Shown here one piece after another: positions 8,912-20,300 of a stretch of DNA of 35,866 bases (its first letter is position 1; each line of letters begins with the position of its first letter). The DNA comes from an uncultured Bacteroidaceae bacterium. Its GTDB lineage: Bacteria; Bacteroidota; Bacteroidia; Bacteroidales; Bacteroidaceae. The DNA is taken from positions 1 to 35,866 of the forward strand of contig CAJOLR010000032.1 in the NCBI GenBank assembly GCA_905235565.1. The letters run 5' to 3'. The position numbers were made by a program, and so were the translations under genes. The notes beneath the pieces are model-generated. The model was not told where the DNA came from. It saw nothing but the letters and a program-made list of their open reading frames with translations, and ran no database searches.

Positions 8912-9472
8912 ATGACAATCCAAGAGAGAATCAGGGAGATAAAGCAGCAACTGAGACTGAACATGAACGGTGTGGCTTCAGGGTCAATGAGGGAGGCCGG
9001 CATCGGATACGGGCTCAATTTCGGCGTAGGGATTCCCAGGCTCAAGGAGATAGCTTCGGATACAGGAAAGGATGTAGGGCTTGCGGATGCCCTTTGGAAA
9101 GAGGATATACGTGAATGTCGGATTTTGGCGGCACTTATCTACCCTGAGGATAAGTTCCTGCCGGATCTGGCTGATTTGTGGATAGAGCAGATATCGTTCC
9201 CCGATCTGGCTGAAGTATGCTCGATGTACCTGTTCAGCCGGATGAGCGGAGCGTCGGAGGCAGCTTTCCGTTGGATAGCTTCCGATAATTCCATGGCCCG
9301 TTATTGCGGTTTCCTTACGTTGGCCCATATGCTGCGTGGAGGTCGTGAAATGGGGCCGCGTTATGTTCAGGAACTGAAGGACCAGGCCGAGGCGGCAATT
9401 AACGGAACGGATATCATGTGTGCCCAGGCTGCCGATGCAGTGATGCGCCGTTTGGAGGGAGAGAATGGATAA
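8912..9472 (+). CDS. AlkD-like DNA alkylation repair family protein (HEAT-like repeats)
   Basis: 186-aa, all-helical protein resembling the DNA alkylation repair (AlkD-like, HEAT-repeat) family: the N-terminal block GLNFGVGIPRLKEIA is followed by helical pairs with ALWKEDIRECRILAALIYP and AFRWIASDNSMARYCGFLTLA. AlkD-type enzymes excise alkylated bases without base flipping; whether this divergent member has glycosylase activity cannot be told from sequence. It lies 27 nt after the AraC-type gene and overlaps the Fur-family gene by 8 nt (ATG 9465, stop 9470-9472), so it is probably co-translated with it. No signal peptide. Confidence 0.75.
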   Translation: MTIQERIREIKQQLRLNMNGVASGSMREAGIGYGLNFGVGIPRLKEIASDTGKDVGLADALWKEDIRECRILAALIYPEDKFLPDLADLWIEQISFPDLAEVCSMYLFSRMSGASEAAFRWIASDNSMARYCGFLTLAHMLRGGREMGPRYVQELKDQAEAAINGTDIMCAQAADAVMRRLEGENG

Positions 9473-9959
9473 GGCTGACGTAATCAGTGGGGTCCGACAG
9501 GAACTGGCCGATTATCTGCGGCTCAAGTCCAAACGCATTACTCCGGAGCGTAACCAGCTTCTTGAGGCTATCTACTCTGTGGATTCGGCGATTTCAGCCG
9601 AGGAGCTGTCGGAGGAGATGTCCCGGTCAAGCCGTTTCAGGATAAGCCGGGCTACGGTTTACAACAACCTCAAGCTGTTTGAGGATGCCGGACTGGTACG
9701 CAAGGTGTTCCTGAATGGCAGGATATTGTACGAGCGTACCGACAGGAGCAAGGGTGTAATTCGCCTGATTTGCGGGGGATGCGGCAAGACTACGGAGATG
9801 AACAGCGACAAGGTGCGCCGTCAGATAGCACTGATGCCTACCCGCAGGTTCAACGCCACAGGCTGGGTGCTCAATATGTACGGTTTGTGCAGCCGGTGTA
9901 CGGCGGATTTGAAAAGAAGACAGAACAGATTGAATAAAAAACATAAAGACAAAAAATGA
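9465..9959 (+). CDS. Fur-family transcriptional regulator lacking regulatory metal-site histidines
   Basis: 164-aa Fur-superfamily protein. Residues ~20-90 form the winged helix (KRITPERNQLLEAIYS … ISRATVYNNLKLFEDAGLV … ILYERTD). The dimerisation domain keeps both structural zinc pairs, Cys103/Cys106 (CGGCGK) and Cys142/Cys145 (CSRC). The usual His-rich segment just before the first CxxC (HHH/D…H in Fur, PerR and Zur) reads KGVIRLIC, and no histidine occurs anywhere before residue 159. The regulatory metal site is therefore probably absent. The tail is Lys-rich (KKHKDKK). Its stop overlaps the purA start (ATGA, 9956-9959). The ligand and targets are unknown; coupling to purA suggests, but does not show, a link to purine supply. 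Confidence 0.85.
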   Translation: MDKADVISGVRQELADYLRLKSKRITPERNQLLEAIYSVDSAISAEELSEEMSRSSRFRISRATVYNNLKLFEDAGLVRKVFLNGRILYERTDRSKGVIRLICGGCGKTTEMNSDKVRRQIALMPTRRFNATGWVLNMYGLCSRCTADLKRRQNRLNKKHKDKK

Positions 9960-11233
9960 AAACAGAAAAGATTGATGTCCTTCTGGGATTGCAATGGGGA
10001 GATGAAGGCAAGGGAAAGGTTGTGGATGTGCTTACTCCGCGCTATGACGTGGTGGCTCGTTTCCAGGGTGGTCCCAATGCCGGTCATACACTGATTTTCG
10101 ACGACAGGAAGTTTGTACTCAAGTCCATTCCTTCAGGCGTGTTCCAGGGTAACAAACAGAACATAATAGGTAACGGCATGGTGCTGGACGCAGCCTTGTT
10201 CAAGGCCGAGGCCGAGTCTCTTGAGGCTGCTGGCATAGACCTGAAGAACCGCCTGCTCATATCCAAGAAAGCGCACCTGATCCTGCCTACGCATCGCCTG
10301 CTTGACAGTGCGCTGGAGGCATCCAAGGGATCGGGCAAGGTTGGAACCACAGGCCGTGGTATAGGCCCCACATACACCGACAAGGTGGCCCGTACGGGAG
10401 TCCGCGTAGGAGATTTGCTGCGTCCCGACTTTGAGGAGCGTTACGCCGCAGCCCGCGCCGCACACGAGCGCACCCTCAAGAGCCTGAACTTTGAGTATGA
10501 CCTGGCTCCGCTCGAGGCCGCCTGGCGTGAAGGCATAGCCTACATGAAAGAGTTCAGGTTTGTGGACAGCGAGCATTATGTGGCCAACCTCCTGAGTGAA
10601 GGCAAGACCATTCTATGCGAGGGTGCCCAGGGTACAATGCTGGATATTGACTTCGGCTCATATCCGTTTGTTACATCCTCAAACACAATATGTGCTGGCG
10701 CATGCACCGGACTGGGCGTGTCCCCGCGCAACATCGGCAAGGTTTACGGAATAATGAAAGCCTACTGCACACGCGTAGGCAGCGGACCGTTCCCCACAGA
10801 ACTCTTTGACGCTGACGGCGAGGCTCTCTCGGACCGCGGTCATGAGTTCGGAGCAGTTACCGGACGCCGCCGCCGTTGCGGATGGGTAGACCTGGTGGCC
10901 CTGCGTTATGCAGTCCGCCTGAACGGTGTTACAGACCTGATTCTGATGAAGAGCGATGTCCTGGATACATTCTCCACCATCAAGGCCTGTGTAGCCTACA
11001 AGCTGCCCGACGGGACCCAGACCGATGAGTTCCCGTTTGACTGCGAGGGAGTGGAGCCCATCTATGAGGAGCTGCCCGGCTGGCAGACAGACCTGTCCAA
11101 GGTGCAGGATGAGGATGAGTTCCCCGAGGAGTTCAACAATTACATAACCTTCCTGGAGGAGAATCTGGAGACCCCGGTATCGATAGTATCGGTAGGCCCT
11201 GACCGCCACCAGACAATTGTTCGTGAAAAATGA
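9956..11233 (+). CDS. purA: Adenylosuccinate synthetase
   Basis: Catalyses GTP-dependent ligation of IMP and aspartate to adenylosuccinate, the committed step to AMP; cytoplasmic homodimer. 425 aa, normal length. The N-terminal GLQWGDEGKGKVVDVL block carries the catalytic Asp and the GTP P-loop-like segment; FQGGPNAGHTL with the catalytic His, GTTGRGIGPTYTDK, EGAQGTMLDIDFG and the base-recognition segment LMKSDVLD are intact. It is translationally coupled upstream to the Fur-family gene and downstream to the Zn-peptidase gene by ATGA overlaps (9956-9959, 11230-11233). Confidence 0.98.
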   Translation: MKTEKIDVLLGLQWGDEGKGKVVDVLTPRYDVVARFQGGPNAGHTLIFDDRKFVLKSIPSGVFQGNKQNIIGNGMVLDAALFKAEAESLEAAGIDLKNRLLISKKAHLILPTHRLLDSALEASKGSGKVGTTGRGIGPTYTDKVARTGVRVGDLLRPDFEERYAAARAAHERTLKSLNFEYDLAPLEAAWREGIAYMKEFRFVDSEHYVANLLSEGKTILCEGAQGTMLDIDFGSYPFVTSSNTICAGACTGLGVSPRNIGKVYGIMKAYCTRVGSGPFPTELFDADGEALSDRGHEFGAVTGRRRRCGWVDLVALRYAVRLNGVTDLILMKSDVLDTFSTIKACVAYKLPDGTQTDEFPFDCEGVEPIYEELPGWQTDLSKVQDEDEFPEEFNNYITFLEENLETPVSIVSVGPDRHQTIVREK

Positions 11234-11940
11234 ATGTAATGGAGCCGGGTATAACCCCGTATGCGTTCTACTGGATAATCTTCATAGTTATAGCCATATT
11301 GAGTTATTCAGTACAGGGCAATCTGAACCGCAAGTTCAAGAAATACTCGAAAGTGCCCACCCGTGACAGCAGCAGTGGTTACGAGGTGGCTTGCCGTATG
11401 CTTGCCGACCACGGCATCTCAAACGTCAAGGTAACCTGCGTTGAGGGACAGCTTACGGACCATTATAATCCGGAAAACAACACCGTCAACCTTAGTAAGG
11501 ACGTCTATTACGGCCGTACCATGATGGCGGCCGCAGTGGCAGCACACGAGTGCGGTCATGCTGTCCAGCATGCCCGCGAGTATGCACCGGTCCGGATGCG
11601 CTCGGCTTTGGTGCCGGTGGTACAGTTCTCATCCCAGATAGTGACCTGGGTGCTGCTGGCCGGAATCCTCCTGGTGGAGGCGTTCCCCGGAATCCTGCTT
11701 GCCGGAATAGCGCTGTTTGCCATGACCACGCTGTTCAGTTTTGTCACCCTTCCGGTCGAGGTAGATGCCAGCCGTCGTGCGCTGGCCTGGCTCAAGCAGA
11801 CCACTTCATCGGACAAACAGACCATGGCTGCCGCTCAGGATGCTCTTAAGGCGGCTGCTTACACCTATGTGGTTGCTGCAGTCAGTTCACTTGGCACTCT
11901 GGTCTATTACATAATGATTTACTTATCAAGAAGACGCTGA
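11230..11940 (+). CDS. YugP-like membrane zinc metallopeptidase
   Basis: 236-aa integral membrane protein of the Zn_peptidase_2 family (PF04298, B. subtilis YugP-like). It has a first TM helix at ~residues 8-27, a cytoplasmic or periplasmic loop, the zinc motif HECGHAVQH with His106, Glu107 and His110, and three further hydrophobic helices (~135-180, 210-230). The substrate of this family is not established. It is embedded between purA and hisS and overlaps purA by 4 nt; hisS starts 6 nt after its stop, so expression is tied to a housekeeping operon. Confidence 0.88.
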   Translation: MNVMEPGITPYAFYWIIFIVIAILSYSVQGNLNRKFKKYSKVPTRDSSSGYEVACRMLADHGISNVKVTCVEGQLTDHYNPENNTVNLSKDVYYGRTMMAAAVAAHECGHAVQHAREYAPVRMRSALVPVVQFSSQIVTWVLLAGILLVEAFPGILLAGIALFAMTTLFSFVTLPVEVDASRRALAWLKQTTSSDKQTMAAAQDALKAAAYTYVVAAVSSLGTLVYYIMIYLSRRR

Positions 11941-11946
11941 TACATA

Positions 11947-13302
11947 ATGAAACCATCAATACCAAAGGGCACGCGTGACTTCACTCCGGTGGAGATGGCG
12001 CGCCGTAACTATATCTTCGATACCATTCGCGGAGTGTTCCGCCTGTTCGGTTACAGCCAGATAGAGACCCCGTCCATGGAGAACCTCTCCACCCTGATGG
12101 GCAAGTACGGCGATGAGGGCGACAAGCTCCTCTTCAAGATCCAGAACTCTGGCGATTACATGAGCGGGCTGACCGATGAGGAGCTGCTGTCGCGCAATAG
12201 CCTTAAACTGGCCTCAAAGTTCTGCGAGAAGGGACTGCGTTATGACCTGACCGTTCCGTTTGCACGCTTTGTGGTGATGCACCGCGAGGAGCTGCAGTTC
12301 CCGTTCAAGAGGTTCCAGATACAGCCGGTATGGCGTGCCGACCGCCCGCAGAAAGGCCGTTACCGTGAGTTCTACCAGTGCGATGCCGATGTTGTGGGCA
12401 GTGACTCCCTGCTCTATGAGATAGAGCTCATACAGATGATAGATTTGGTGTTCAGCCGTTTCGGCGTACGTGTGGCCATAAAGCTGAACAACCGCAAGAT
12501 ACTGGCCGGAATTGCCGAATCCATCGGTCAATCCGATAAGATTGTGGATATAACCGTTGCCATTGACAAGCTGGACAAGATAGGTCTGGACGGCGTTAAT
12601 GCAGAGCTTGCAGAGAAGGGTCTTCCGCAGGATGCAATAGATAAGCTGCAGCCCATAATAAAACTGACCGGCAGCAACAGTGAGAAGCTGGATACCATAG
12701 CAACCGTTCTGGCCGGCAGCGAGACCGGACTCAAGGGAGTGGATGAGTGCCGGTTCATTCTGGACGGCGCAGCAAAGCTGGGACTTAACAACCGGCTGGA
12801 ACTTGACCTGACCCTGGCCCGCGGCCTCAACTACTACACCGGCGCTATCTTTGAGGTAAAGGCACTGGATGTGGAGATAGGCTCCATCAGCGGCGGCGGA
12901 CGTTACGATAACCTGACCGGCATATTCGGACTTCCTGGTGTGAGCGGCGTGGGCATATCGTTCGGTGCGGACCGCATATACGACGTGCTCAACCAGCTGG
13001 ATCTCTATCCCAAGGAGACACAGAACGGCGTAAAGGTGCTGTTCCTGAACCTGGGCGAGCAGGAGGCTCAGTTCTGCATGGGGCTGCTCTCTCAGCTTCG
13101 TAAAGCAGGCATTCCATCGGAGATCTACCCCGATGCCGCCAAGATGAAGAAGCAGATGTCTTACGCCAACGCACAGCAGATTCCCTACGTGGCCATCGTG
13201 GGCAGCAACGAATTGGCCGAGGGCAAGGTAACTCTCAAGAATATGGAAACCGGCAATCAGAGCCTGATTGACGGCAATGACTTATGGAAGAGTTTGATAT
13301 AA
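11947..13302 (+). CDS. hisS: Histidine--tRNA ligase
   Basis: Class II aminoacyl-tRNA synthetase charging tRNA-His. 451 aa. The N-terminus [14 protein letters not shown] is typical; motif 2 is [27 protein letters not shown], the histidine-specific block is [15 protein letters not shown], and motif 3 is [15 protein letters not shown]. The C-terminal anticodon-binding domain (from [14 protein letters not shown]) is complete. Its final 19 nt overlap the ruvB start, so the two are translationally coupled. Confidence 0.97.
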   Translation: MKPSIPKGTRDFTPVEMARRNYIFDTIRGVFRLFGYSQIETPSMENLSTLMGKYGDEGDKLLFKIQNSGDYMSGLTDEELLSRNSLKLASKFCEKGLRYDLTVPFARFVVMHREELQFPFKRFQIQPVWRADRPQKGRYREFYQCDADVVGSDSLLYEIELIQMIDLVFSRFGVRVAIKLNNRKILAGIAESIGQSDKIVDITVAIDKLDKIGLDGVNAELAEKGLPQDAIDKLQPIIKLTGSNSEKLDTIATVLAGSETGLKGVDECRFILDGAAKLGLNNRLELDLTLARGLNYYTGAIFEVKALDVEIGSISGGGRYDNLTGIFGLPGVSGVGISFGADRIYDVLNQLDLYPKETQNGVKVLFLNLGEQEAQFCMGLLSQLRKAGIPSEIYPDAAKMKKQMSYANAQQIPYVAIVGSNELAEGKVTLKNMETGNQSLIDGNDLWKSLI

Positions 13303-14306
13303 GGCAGCAGCAGTTGGCAAGCGACAAGGAGCTGGATAACGCTCTGCGTCCGCTGCGGTTTGACGATTTTGCAGGACAGGGCAAGATCGTTGAGAACCTG
13401 CGTGTGTTTGTCCAGGCTGCCAGACAGCGTGGCGAGTCACTTGACCATACCCTTTTGCACGGACCTCCCGGACTGGGTAAGACAACCCTGAGCAACATAA
13501 TAGCCAATGAGTTGGGGGTGGGCTTCAAGATCACGTCCGGCCCTGTGCTGGACAAGCCTGGTGACCTGGCCGGCATTTTGACCTCGCTTGAGCCGAAAGA
13601 TGTCCTTTTTATCGACGAAATCCACCGTCTGTCGCCAGTGGTAGAGGAGTATCTCTACTCGGCCATGGAGGACTACCGTATAGACATAATGATAGACAAG
13701 GGGCCCAGCGCCCGCAGTATACAGATTGACCTGAATCCGTTTACACTGATCGGTGCAACTACCCGCAGCGGTCTGCTTACTGCACCGTTGCGAGCCAGGT
13801 TCGGCATCAACATGCATCTGGAATATTACGATGCCGGGACACTTCAGAAAATCATTCTCCGTTCGGCAGGTATACTTGGAATACCTTGTGATGTGGATGC
13901 GGCTGCCGAGATTGCAGGCCGAAGCCGTGGTACGCCTCGTATCGCCAACGCCCTGCTCAGACGTGTGCGTGACTTTGCTCAGGTCAAGGGCTCCGGCAGG
14001 ATAACCGTTTCCATAGCAAATATTGCACTTGAGGCACTCAATATCGATAAGTACGGTCTGGACGAGATTGACAACCGTATCCTTACTACTATCATAGACA
14101 AGTTCAAGGGAGGACCGGTAGGCATCGGTACAATTGCCACTGCTCTCAGTGAGGATGCCGGCACTATTGAGGATGTTTATGAACCGTTCCTTATCCAGGA
14201 GGGTTTCCTTAAGCGCACGCCACGCGGTCGTGAAGTGACAGACCTGGCCTACAAGCATCTGGGCCGCTCCCGCTACGCTTCCATGTCAGGTGACCTTTTT
14301 GACTGA
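13284..14306 (+). CDS. ruvB: Holliday junction branch migration ATPase RuvB
   Basis: AAA+ motor that, with RuvA, drives branch migration of Holliday junctions. 340 aa. Walker [10 protein letters not shown], Walker B FIDEIHR, sensor region [20 protein letters not shown] and sensor [15 protein letters not shown] are present, followed by the C-terminal winged helix ([19 protein letters not shown]). ATG 13284 inside the hisS 3' end gives the expected Bacteroidota N-terminus MEEFDIRQQ. The gene is followed after 15 nt by a strong intrinsic terminator, marking the operon end. Confidence 0.97.
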   Translation: MEEFDIRQQQLASDKELDNALRPLRFDDFAGQGKIVENLRVFVQAARQRGESLDHTLLHGPPGLGKTTLSNIIANELGVGFKITSGPVLDKPGDLAGILTSLEPKDVLFIDEIHRLSPVVEEYLYSAMEDYRIDIMIDKGPSARSIQIDLNPFTLIGATTRSGLLTAPLRARFGINMHLEYYDAGTLQKIILRSAGILGIPCDVDAAAEIAGRSRGTPRIANALLRRVRDFAQVKGSGRITVSIANIALEALNIDKYGLDEIDNRILTTIIDKFKGGPVGIGTIATALSEDAGTIEDVYEPFLIQEGFLKRTPRGREVTDLAYKHLGRSRYASMSGDLFD

Positions 14307-14321
14307 ATGCAACGGATCTGC

Positions 14322-14352
14322 AACGCCTCCGGACTTAACCGAGGCGTTTTTC
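14322..14352 (+). terminator. Intrinsic terminator after ruvB
   Basis: Perfect 8-bp stem AACGCCTC (14322-14329) / GAGGCGTT (14341-14348) with an 11-nt loop, running into a five-T tract (14347-14351). It closes the operon ending in ruvB and separates it from the macroglobulin gene. Confidence 0.8.
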
Positions 14353-14370
14353 TGTCATATATCTGACAGA
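14351..14370. promoter_or_regulatory. Perfect dyad TCTGTCA-N6-TGACAGA upstream of the macroglobulin gene
   Basis: Two 7-bp perfect inverted arms (14351-14357 and 14364-14370) separated by TATATC, starting inside the T-tract of the ruvB terminator and ending 20 nt before the ATG of the 2010-aa protein gene. Spacing and symmetry fit an operator for a dimeric regulator, or a short 5'-UTR hairpin. No regulator can be named, and no clear TAnnTTTG element is visible in this 40-nt leader. Confidence 0.45.
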
Positions 14371-14390
14371 CGACACTAAAAAAACAGCTT

Positions 14391-17300
14391 ATGAGACACC
14401 TTGTAAAAATAACACTTCTGATTATCATTATGACACTGACAACAGCTACTGCCAGCGCGGACAAGTACAGCCGTGCATGGAAGAAGGTGGAGCAACTCAT
14501 CAAAGATGACCTGCCGGAGAGTGCGGTAAAAGAGATAAACAGCATTTGGGATATGGCCGCCAAGGATGGAGACGGCAGGCAGTTGCTCAAAAGCGCAGTA
14601 TATCTGACACGGGTACAGCAAGCCTACGGTGAAAACAGCATAAAAGGCGGTATAGACCTGTTTAACTCGCTTCTGCCGACACTCAAGGTTCAGGAGCATA
14701 AGGCCCTGTGCCATGCGTTTCTGGCCAAAGGCTATATGCACTATTGGGAAATGAACAGATACAATGTCAGTAAACGTATTCCAACCGATGAGGAGAATCC
14801 GCCTCTGGAGCATTGGACACCACGAATGATATGCGATACCATATGCTATCACCTTAACCAGTCCATCCTGCTGGCCGGCGATGTGGCATCGGGCTATTAT
14901 CAGGATTTCTTTCCGGGCGGTAACAAGGCCGGCCAGAAACTGCGTCCGATGCTTGTGGATATGATGATGGACAATGCGGTGGTCTTAGTTACCGATTACC
15001 GTTTTACCCTGGCCAAGCGTAAGTTCTTTGATGATGCACGTCTGTACGGCACCATGGGAGATTTTCTGGAGGCTACCCGTGAACTGACCCCCGAAGATCC
15101 GGACCTTTGGCAGTTCTATGTACTGAGACAGCTGACAAACCACAACTTTGCCTCCAAGCCCGATATACGCTGCACTATTGATATAAGGAGGATGCAGGTG
15201 CTCAACAGTTATCTGGAAAACATGGACGGGTGGAACAAGAACGACGAGGAGTGGCTCAAGGGAGCCGTTGCACTTGCTCAGACATATTCCAGGAAAGTCA
15301 AGTTCAGCACAATGTTTTACAGTATGGCTGCGCGCAAGATAGTGGACCGTGTTGAGGACCTTAAGGAGGATAAGGCTGCGAGTCTGATGCGCCAGGCACA
15401 TGACATATGCATTGCGGCTCAAAAGAAATGGCCCAAGAGTGAGGGAGCGCTTGAGTGCATGGTCATAAGGGATGAGATAGAGCGCAAGAGCGTCAATCTG
15501 GAATTCCAGTCAGATTTCGTGCCGGGAGAGCGCAACATAGCCAAACTGTTATACACCAATGTCAGTACGGTCTATCTCAAGGTTGTGGAGGTGCCGTCCC
15601 GTTTTAACAGTACAACCGATGAGATAACCCTACTTTCTCAGCTTAACCAGAGCAATACGGTAGCCGAATGGAGTATGCGGGTAAATGATCCGGCCGATTT
15701 CCTGGAACACAATACGCTAATAAACATACCTCCCGTAATGCAGGGGAGCTACTATCTGATGGCATCAAGCGGCCAATCTTTCAGTCCAGGCGATTGTATA
15801 TCATACCAATACGTGGAGTGCAACGGAATCATGTTACTGAAGATGGTTCAGAACAACGGCACACTTGTAGGAACGGCAGTTGACACCCGTACAGGAAAGC
15901 CTGTGCCTGACTGCAAATACACGGTCTGGAAAATCAATTACAATGATGAGCAGACCCGGGTAATGACCAGCGGCATTACTGAGTCAGACGGCAATATCGT
16001 AATAGAAGGTCTTAAGAATGACCGTTACAGTATAGAGCTCGAGTCTGCCGGCAGCAAGGGAAACTCCATTTTCAGCATCCCTTGGCAAAGCGATATGCCC
16101 GACCGCGATTATATCCGTCTGTTTACGGACCGCTATACCTATTTGCCAGGTGATTCCGTACATTTTACGGGAGTTATATACAACAAAGGAACCGAAAAAG
16201 GGGGAATAAAGGCGGGAGTGCATGTCTTGATGAGTGCTACGGATTATCAGACTGATGTTATCATAGATTCTCTTGTGTCTGACAGCATGGGTGTTTTCAA
16301 GGGGTCCTACAGGATTCCGGAAAACCAGCGTCCGGGCAGGCTTGTATTGCGTGCTGAATATGCAGATGACGGAGACCCTTATGCTGCAATAGGTGGTCAG
16401 ACACCTGTGAATGTCGAGTCTTTCCGACAGCCCAAGTTTGAGGTGAAGATGGATCCTTGCACCGAAGAGGTAAGATACGATGTTCCGGTCACGATAACCG
16501 GCAGGGCTGTGTCATTTACCGGGGTCCCGTTGGAAGGTGCAGCCGTGTCGTGGTATGCAGGTGTCAACCCCATGTCATGTCATCGGTTCTGCATCCCTGA
16601 CAAGAGTGGTTCCGTCAGGGTTGGGGCTGGCGATATCATTACCGGCCCCGACGGTTCATTCAGTTTCTGCATAACCGTTCCTTCGGAGATGATGCTGGAC
16701 AACCATGTTTATGTAAGGGTAGAAACCGTCGTGACCGATGTCAACGGTGAGACACACGATGGCAACACCTTTTTCAATGCCGTACAGAAACCTGACAGGT
16801 TTATAATGGTCTATACCCGGAATGATGTAATAGGCAGTAACGGAGACAAGACTCTGCGGTTTGACCTGAACTCGTCAAACGGAGCCTTGTCGGGTCCCAT
16901 AGATGTCAAGGTGGTACGTCTTGACTGGCCTGAGCAGCCCGGTCTTAAGCTGCCTTTCAGTGTCCGGCTTGGCATTAAAGAGGAAAAGGACAGGAAAGAG
17001 TTGTCCCAGTGCGCCGACAACCTGAACCTTAAGGAGCGTTTTCCGCATTATGATTTTGATTTCAACGGCAATGATGCCATGGAAACCGTGGTGTTTGACG
17101 GAACGGTCCTGTATGATAAGGATGACCCTGAATCAGCAGAGCTGAATCTGAAAGGTTTACGCTCTGGTGTATACCGTGTCATCGCCAATGCCCAAGGCTG
17201 TAAGGAATTCAAGCAGGAATACACTTTCTGCAGAGTGGATGACTTTGACTTTGTACCTCTTAAACCGTTGCTTTGGGGGTACAACCTGGAGACCGGTGCT

Positions 17301-20300
17301 TCAAACCTGATAACAGCCAATCCTGGTGAAACCGTAAAGATAAGACTTGGAAACAGCCGTAAGGGTAGCATCATTCACTATATCATAGAGAACAGGTACG
17401 GTGTCTATGAAAGAGGCATGATGGAGAGCAACGGCCGTCAGCAGATACTCAGTATTCCTGTCACCGAAGAACTTATAGGTATGTTCTCAGTGCACTGTAG
17501 TGTCCTCTACGAGGGAGTGTCAGAGAACATTTCATTCCAATTCGAGGTTCCCGACATACCCAGAAAACTCAACTTTGAGTTTATCACGTTCAGGAATGTC
17601 CTGGAACCGGATACTGAAGAGGAGTGGCAGATTCGCATTACAGACTGGAGGAACAACCCTGTAAAGGCTGCAATAATAATGGATATGTATGACCGGGCCC
17701 TTGACACTTATGGCTTGAACAATATCAGTTTCAACCCATTCAGTGCGGTTTGGGTAGGTAGCCGGGATTTGCTGTATAGGAGTATGGAGTTTGCCAACCA
17801 GTATTGGCCATGGCTCTATTCATTCGGCAACAACTACGAGTATAAAGGCAAACGGGCAGTTACAGGCACTCTCTTAGACCCATACAGCTATCGCAGCATG
17901 TCACTTATATCGGATTTAAGGAAAGTCAGGAGTTATTCCGCGGCCTCTGCCAGGCTTACCGGTATTGACAACGATGTGGAGGAATCAGCAATACTTTTGA
18001 AAGAACCTTCTCCCCAGGTTGAAGAATCGCTTCAGGGACGGGCCGGCGGACTTGATGTTGTTTTCAACAGTGCCGTTTTGGCTGATGAGCTGCCGGATAA
18101 TGCCGCTCAAGACCAGAAGGGGATAGCGTTGAGGACAGACCTTAACCCGACAGGCCTGTTCGAATATCTTGTAACAGATTCCGATGGATTGGCAAAGGTA
18201 CGTTTCCGTGCTCCGCAACTGCTCACGGAATGGAGAGTGCAGGGAATTACGTTTACAGATTCACTCAAAACCGGCAGGATTGACACCACCCTTATCACCC
18301 GCAAGAAGATAATGGTGGAACCCGCATCGCCCAGGTTCCTGCGTGAGTCGGACCGGATGGAGTTCACCGTTAAGGTAAGCAATCTTACCGGACAGGCGTT
18401 CAAGGCCGATGTCATCATGACATTCACCGATGCCCAAACAGGAAAGCTGCTCAACATTGTGGAGGGCGGTTATAAGAAGAGCATAACCATACCGGCCGGT
18501 GGCAGCACCGGAACATCGTTTACCGTCTGTGTCCCTGCAGGGCTCAAGGCTCTGACATACCGTCTCAGTGCTCAGACATCGGGCCACAGTGACGGAATCC
18601 AGGAGACCATTCCTGTGCTTTCAAACCGTACTCAGGTAGTACAGGCACTCTCTCTGTTCAATAACGGTAACGAAAAACGGACCTTCCGGTTTGAGGTACT
18701 TGATAAGCCCCGCTCGGCTACTATGGCCGACGAGGAACTGACTCTCGAATACAGTGCCACTCCAATCTGGTATGCCATCCAGAGTCTGCCAGTGTTGATT
18801 AAGACCGATGATCCCAGCAATCTGCGTCTGTTCCACAGCATGATGGGTGCGGCAATCTCGCAGGATCTGGTTCGCCGCTACCCTGCTATCAGACAGATGC
18901 TTGACGAATGGGCGGCACTCCCGGTGTCAGAATGGCAGACACAGCTGGAACGGAACCAGAAACTGACCGGCACCCTGCTTGAGGAGACCCCGTGGCTGCG
19001 CTGCAGCAATAACGAGCGTGACCGCCTGCATGCTCTTGCCACACAGCTTGGAACTGAAGAGACCGCACAGGCCTTTGAAACTGCTCTCCAAAAGATTCTG
19101 GATGCCCAGAACGATGATGGCAGCTGGTCATGGATAGCAGGCTGTCCTGCCAACATGCATATTACCGACGAGATAATGCAAGGTCTGGGATTAATGATAG
19201 AGAACGGAATAATTGATGTTACTCCAGAGCTCAAGACAGTTATTCAGAGGGGGCTTGATTACCTGGACGGGTACTTCTATAAGGAGTACAAAGCTCCGCA
19301 GAAACCTGAAAGTCTGGGTTACAGTGAATTGAGTTATCTGCTTACCCGTTCTTATTACTCATCATATCCTTTCAGTGACCTGACCATAGCCAGCCATACC
19401 TACTTTAACCGCCTGGCCGAGATCGAGGATACACATGACCTTAACATCTACTTCCGTACAGGACTGGCTCTGCTTATGGCCCGTAACGGGATGAAAGACA
19501 GGGCTGAGCATATAGCCGCAACCCTGCTTGAACGTTCGCTATATACCGATGAAATGGGCCGATATTGGAGAGATAACGCAGGCGGACTGATGTGGCATGA
19601 AGCACCCATCGAGACTCAGGCTCTTATCATTCGCACCTTGTTGGCTGTAGACCGGAAGGCCGAGGCGGCAGAGGCTGCCCGCTGGCTGCTCAAGCAGAAG
19701 CAGACTACCGGTTGGGGCTCATCGCCTGCTACTGCCGCCGCCGTGGTGGCGCTGATGGCAACGGGAGCCGATGCCCAGCTTGAGTCAGATCCCGATATCA
19801 CCATTTATGTCGGCAAGGATGCCGTCAGGGCATCGGATAGAAAGGCCAACGCCGGCTATACCACACATACCTGGCAGGGCCCCATCGGCAGGGACAAAGC
19901 TACGGTCACTATTGACAGCAAGAGTGAGGGTATAAGCTGGGGTGCCGTTTACCGTTCATTCACTGAGGAACTTGACAAGGTGGAACATAATGAGAACGGC
20001 ATGTCTCTCAAGCGTACCATATGGCGCGTGATTCACGGAGCCGACGGAGACCGTCTGGAGGAGGTCAAACCGGGAACCGTACTTAAGGTGGGGGACAGGC
20101 TGAAGATACGGTTTGAGCTTACAGCCGACCGCAATCTGGAGTATCTGCAGTTGGCTGATATGCGTGCCGCTACAGTCGAACCGGTCAGCACACATGCCGG
20201 TTACAGTTACAACTGGCGGGATGACATAGGTTACTATACGGCTCCCGGCAATACCAGAAACGTGTTCTACATTGACCGCCTGAACAAGGGCAGTTACGTG

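Noticed and set aside
13437-14258. 273-codon open frame on the minus strand opposite ruvB
   Set aside because: It mirrors the codon structure of ruvB, has no recognisable domain, and ruvB is unmistakable on the plus strand.
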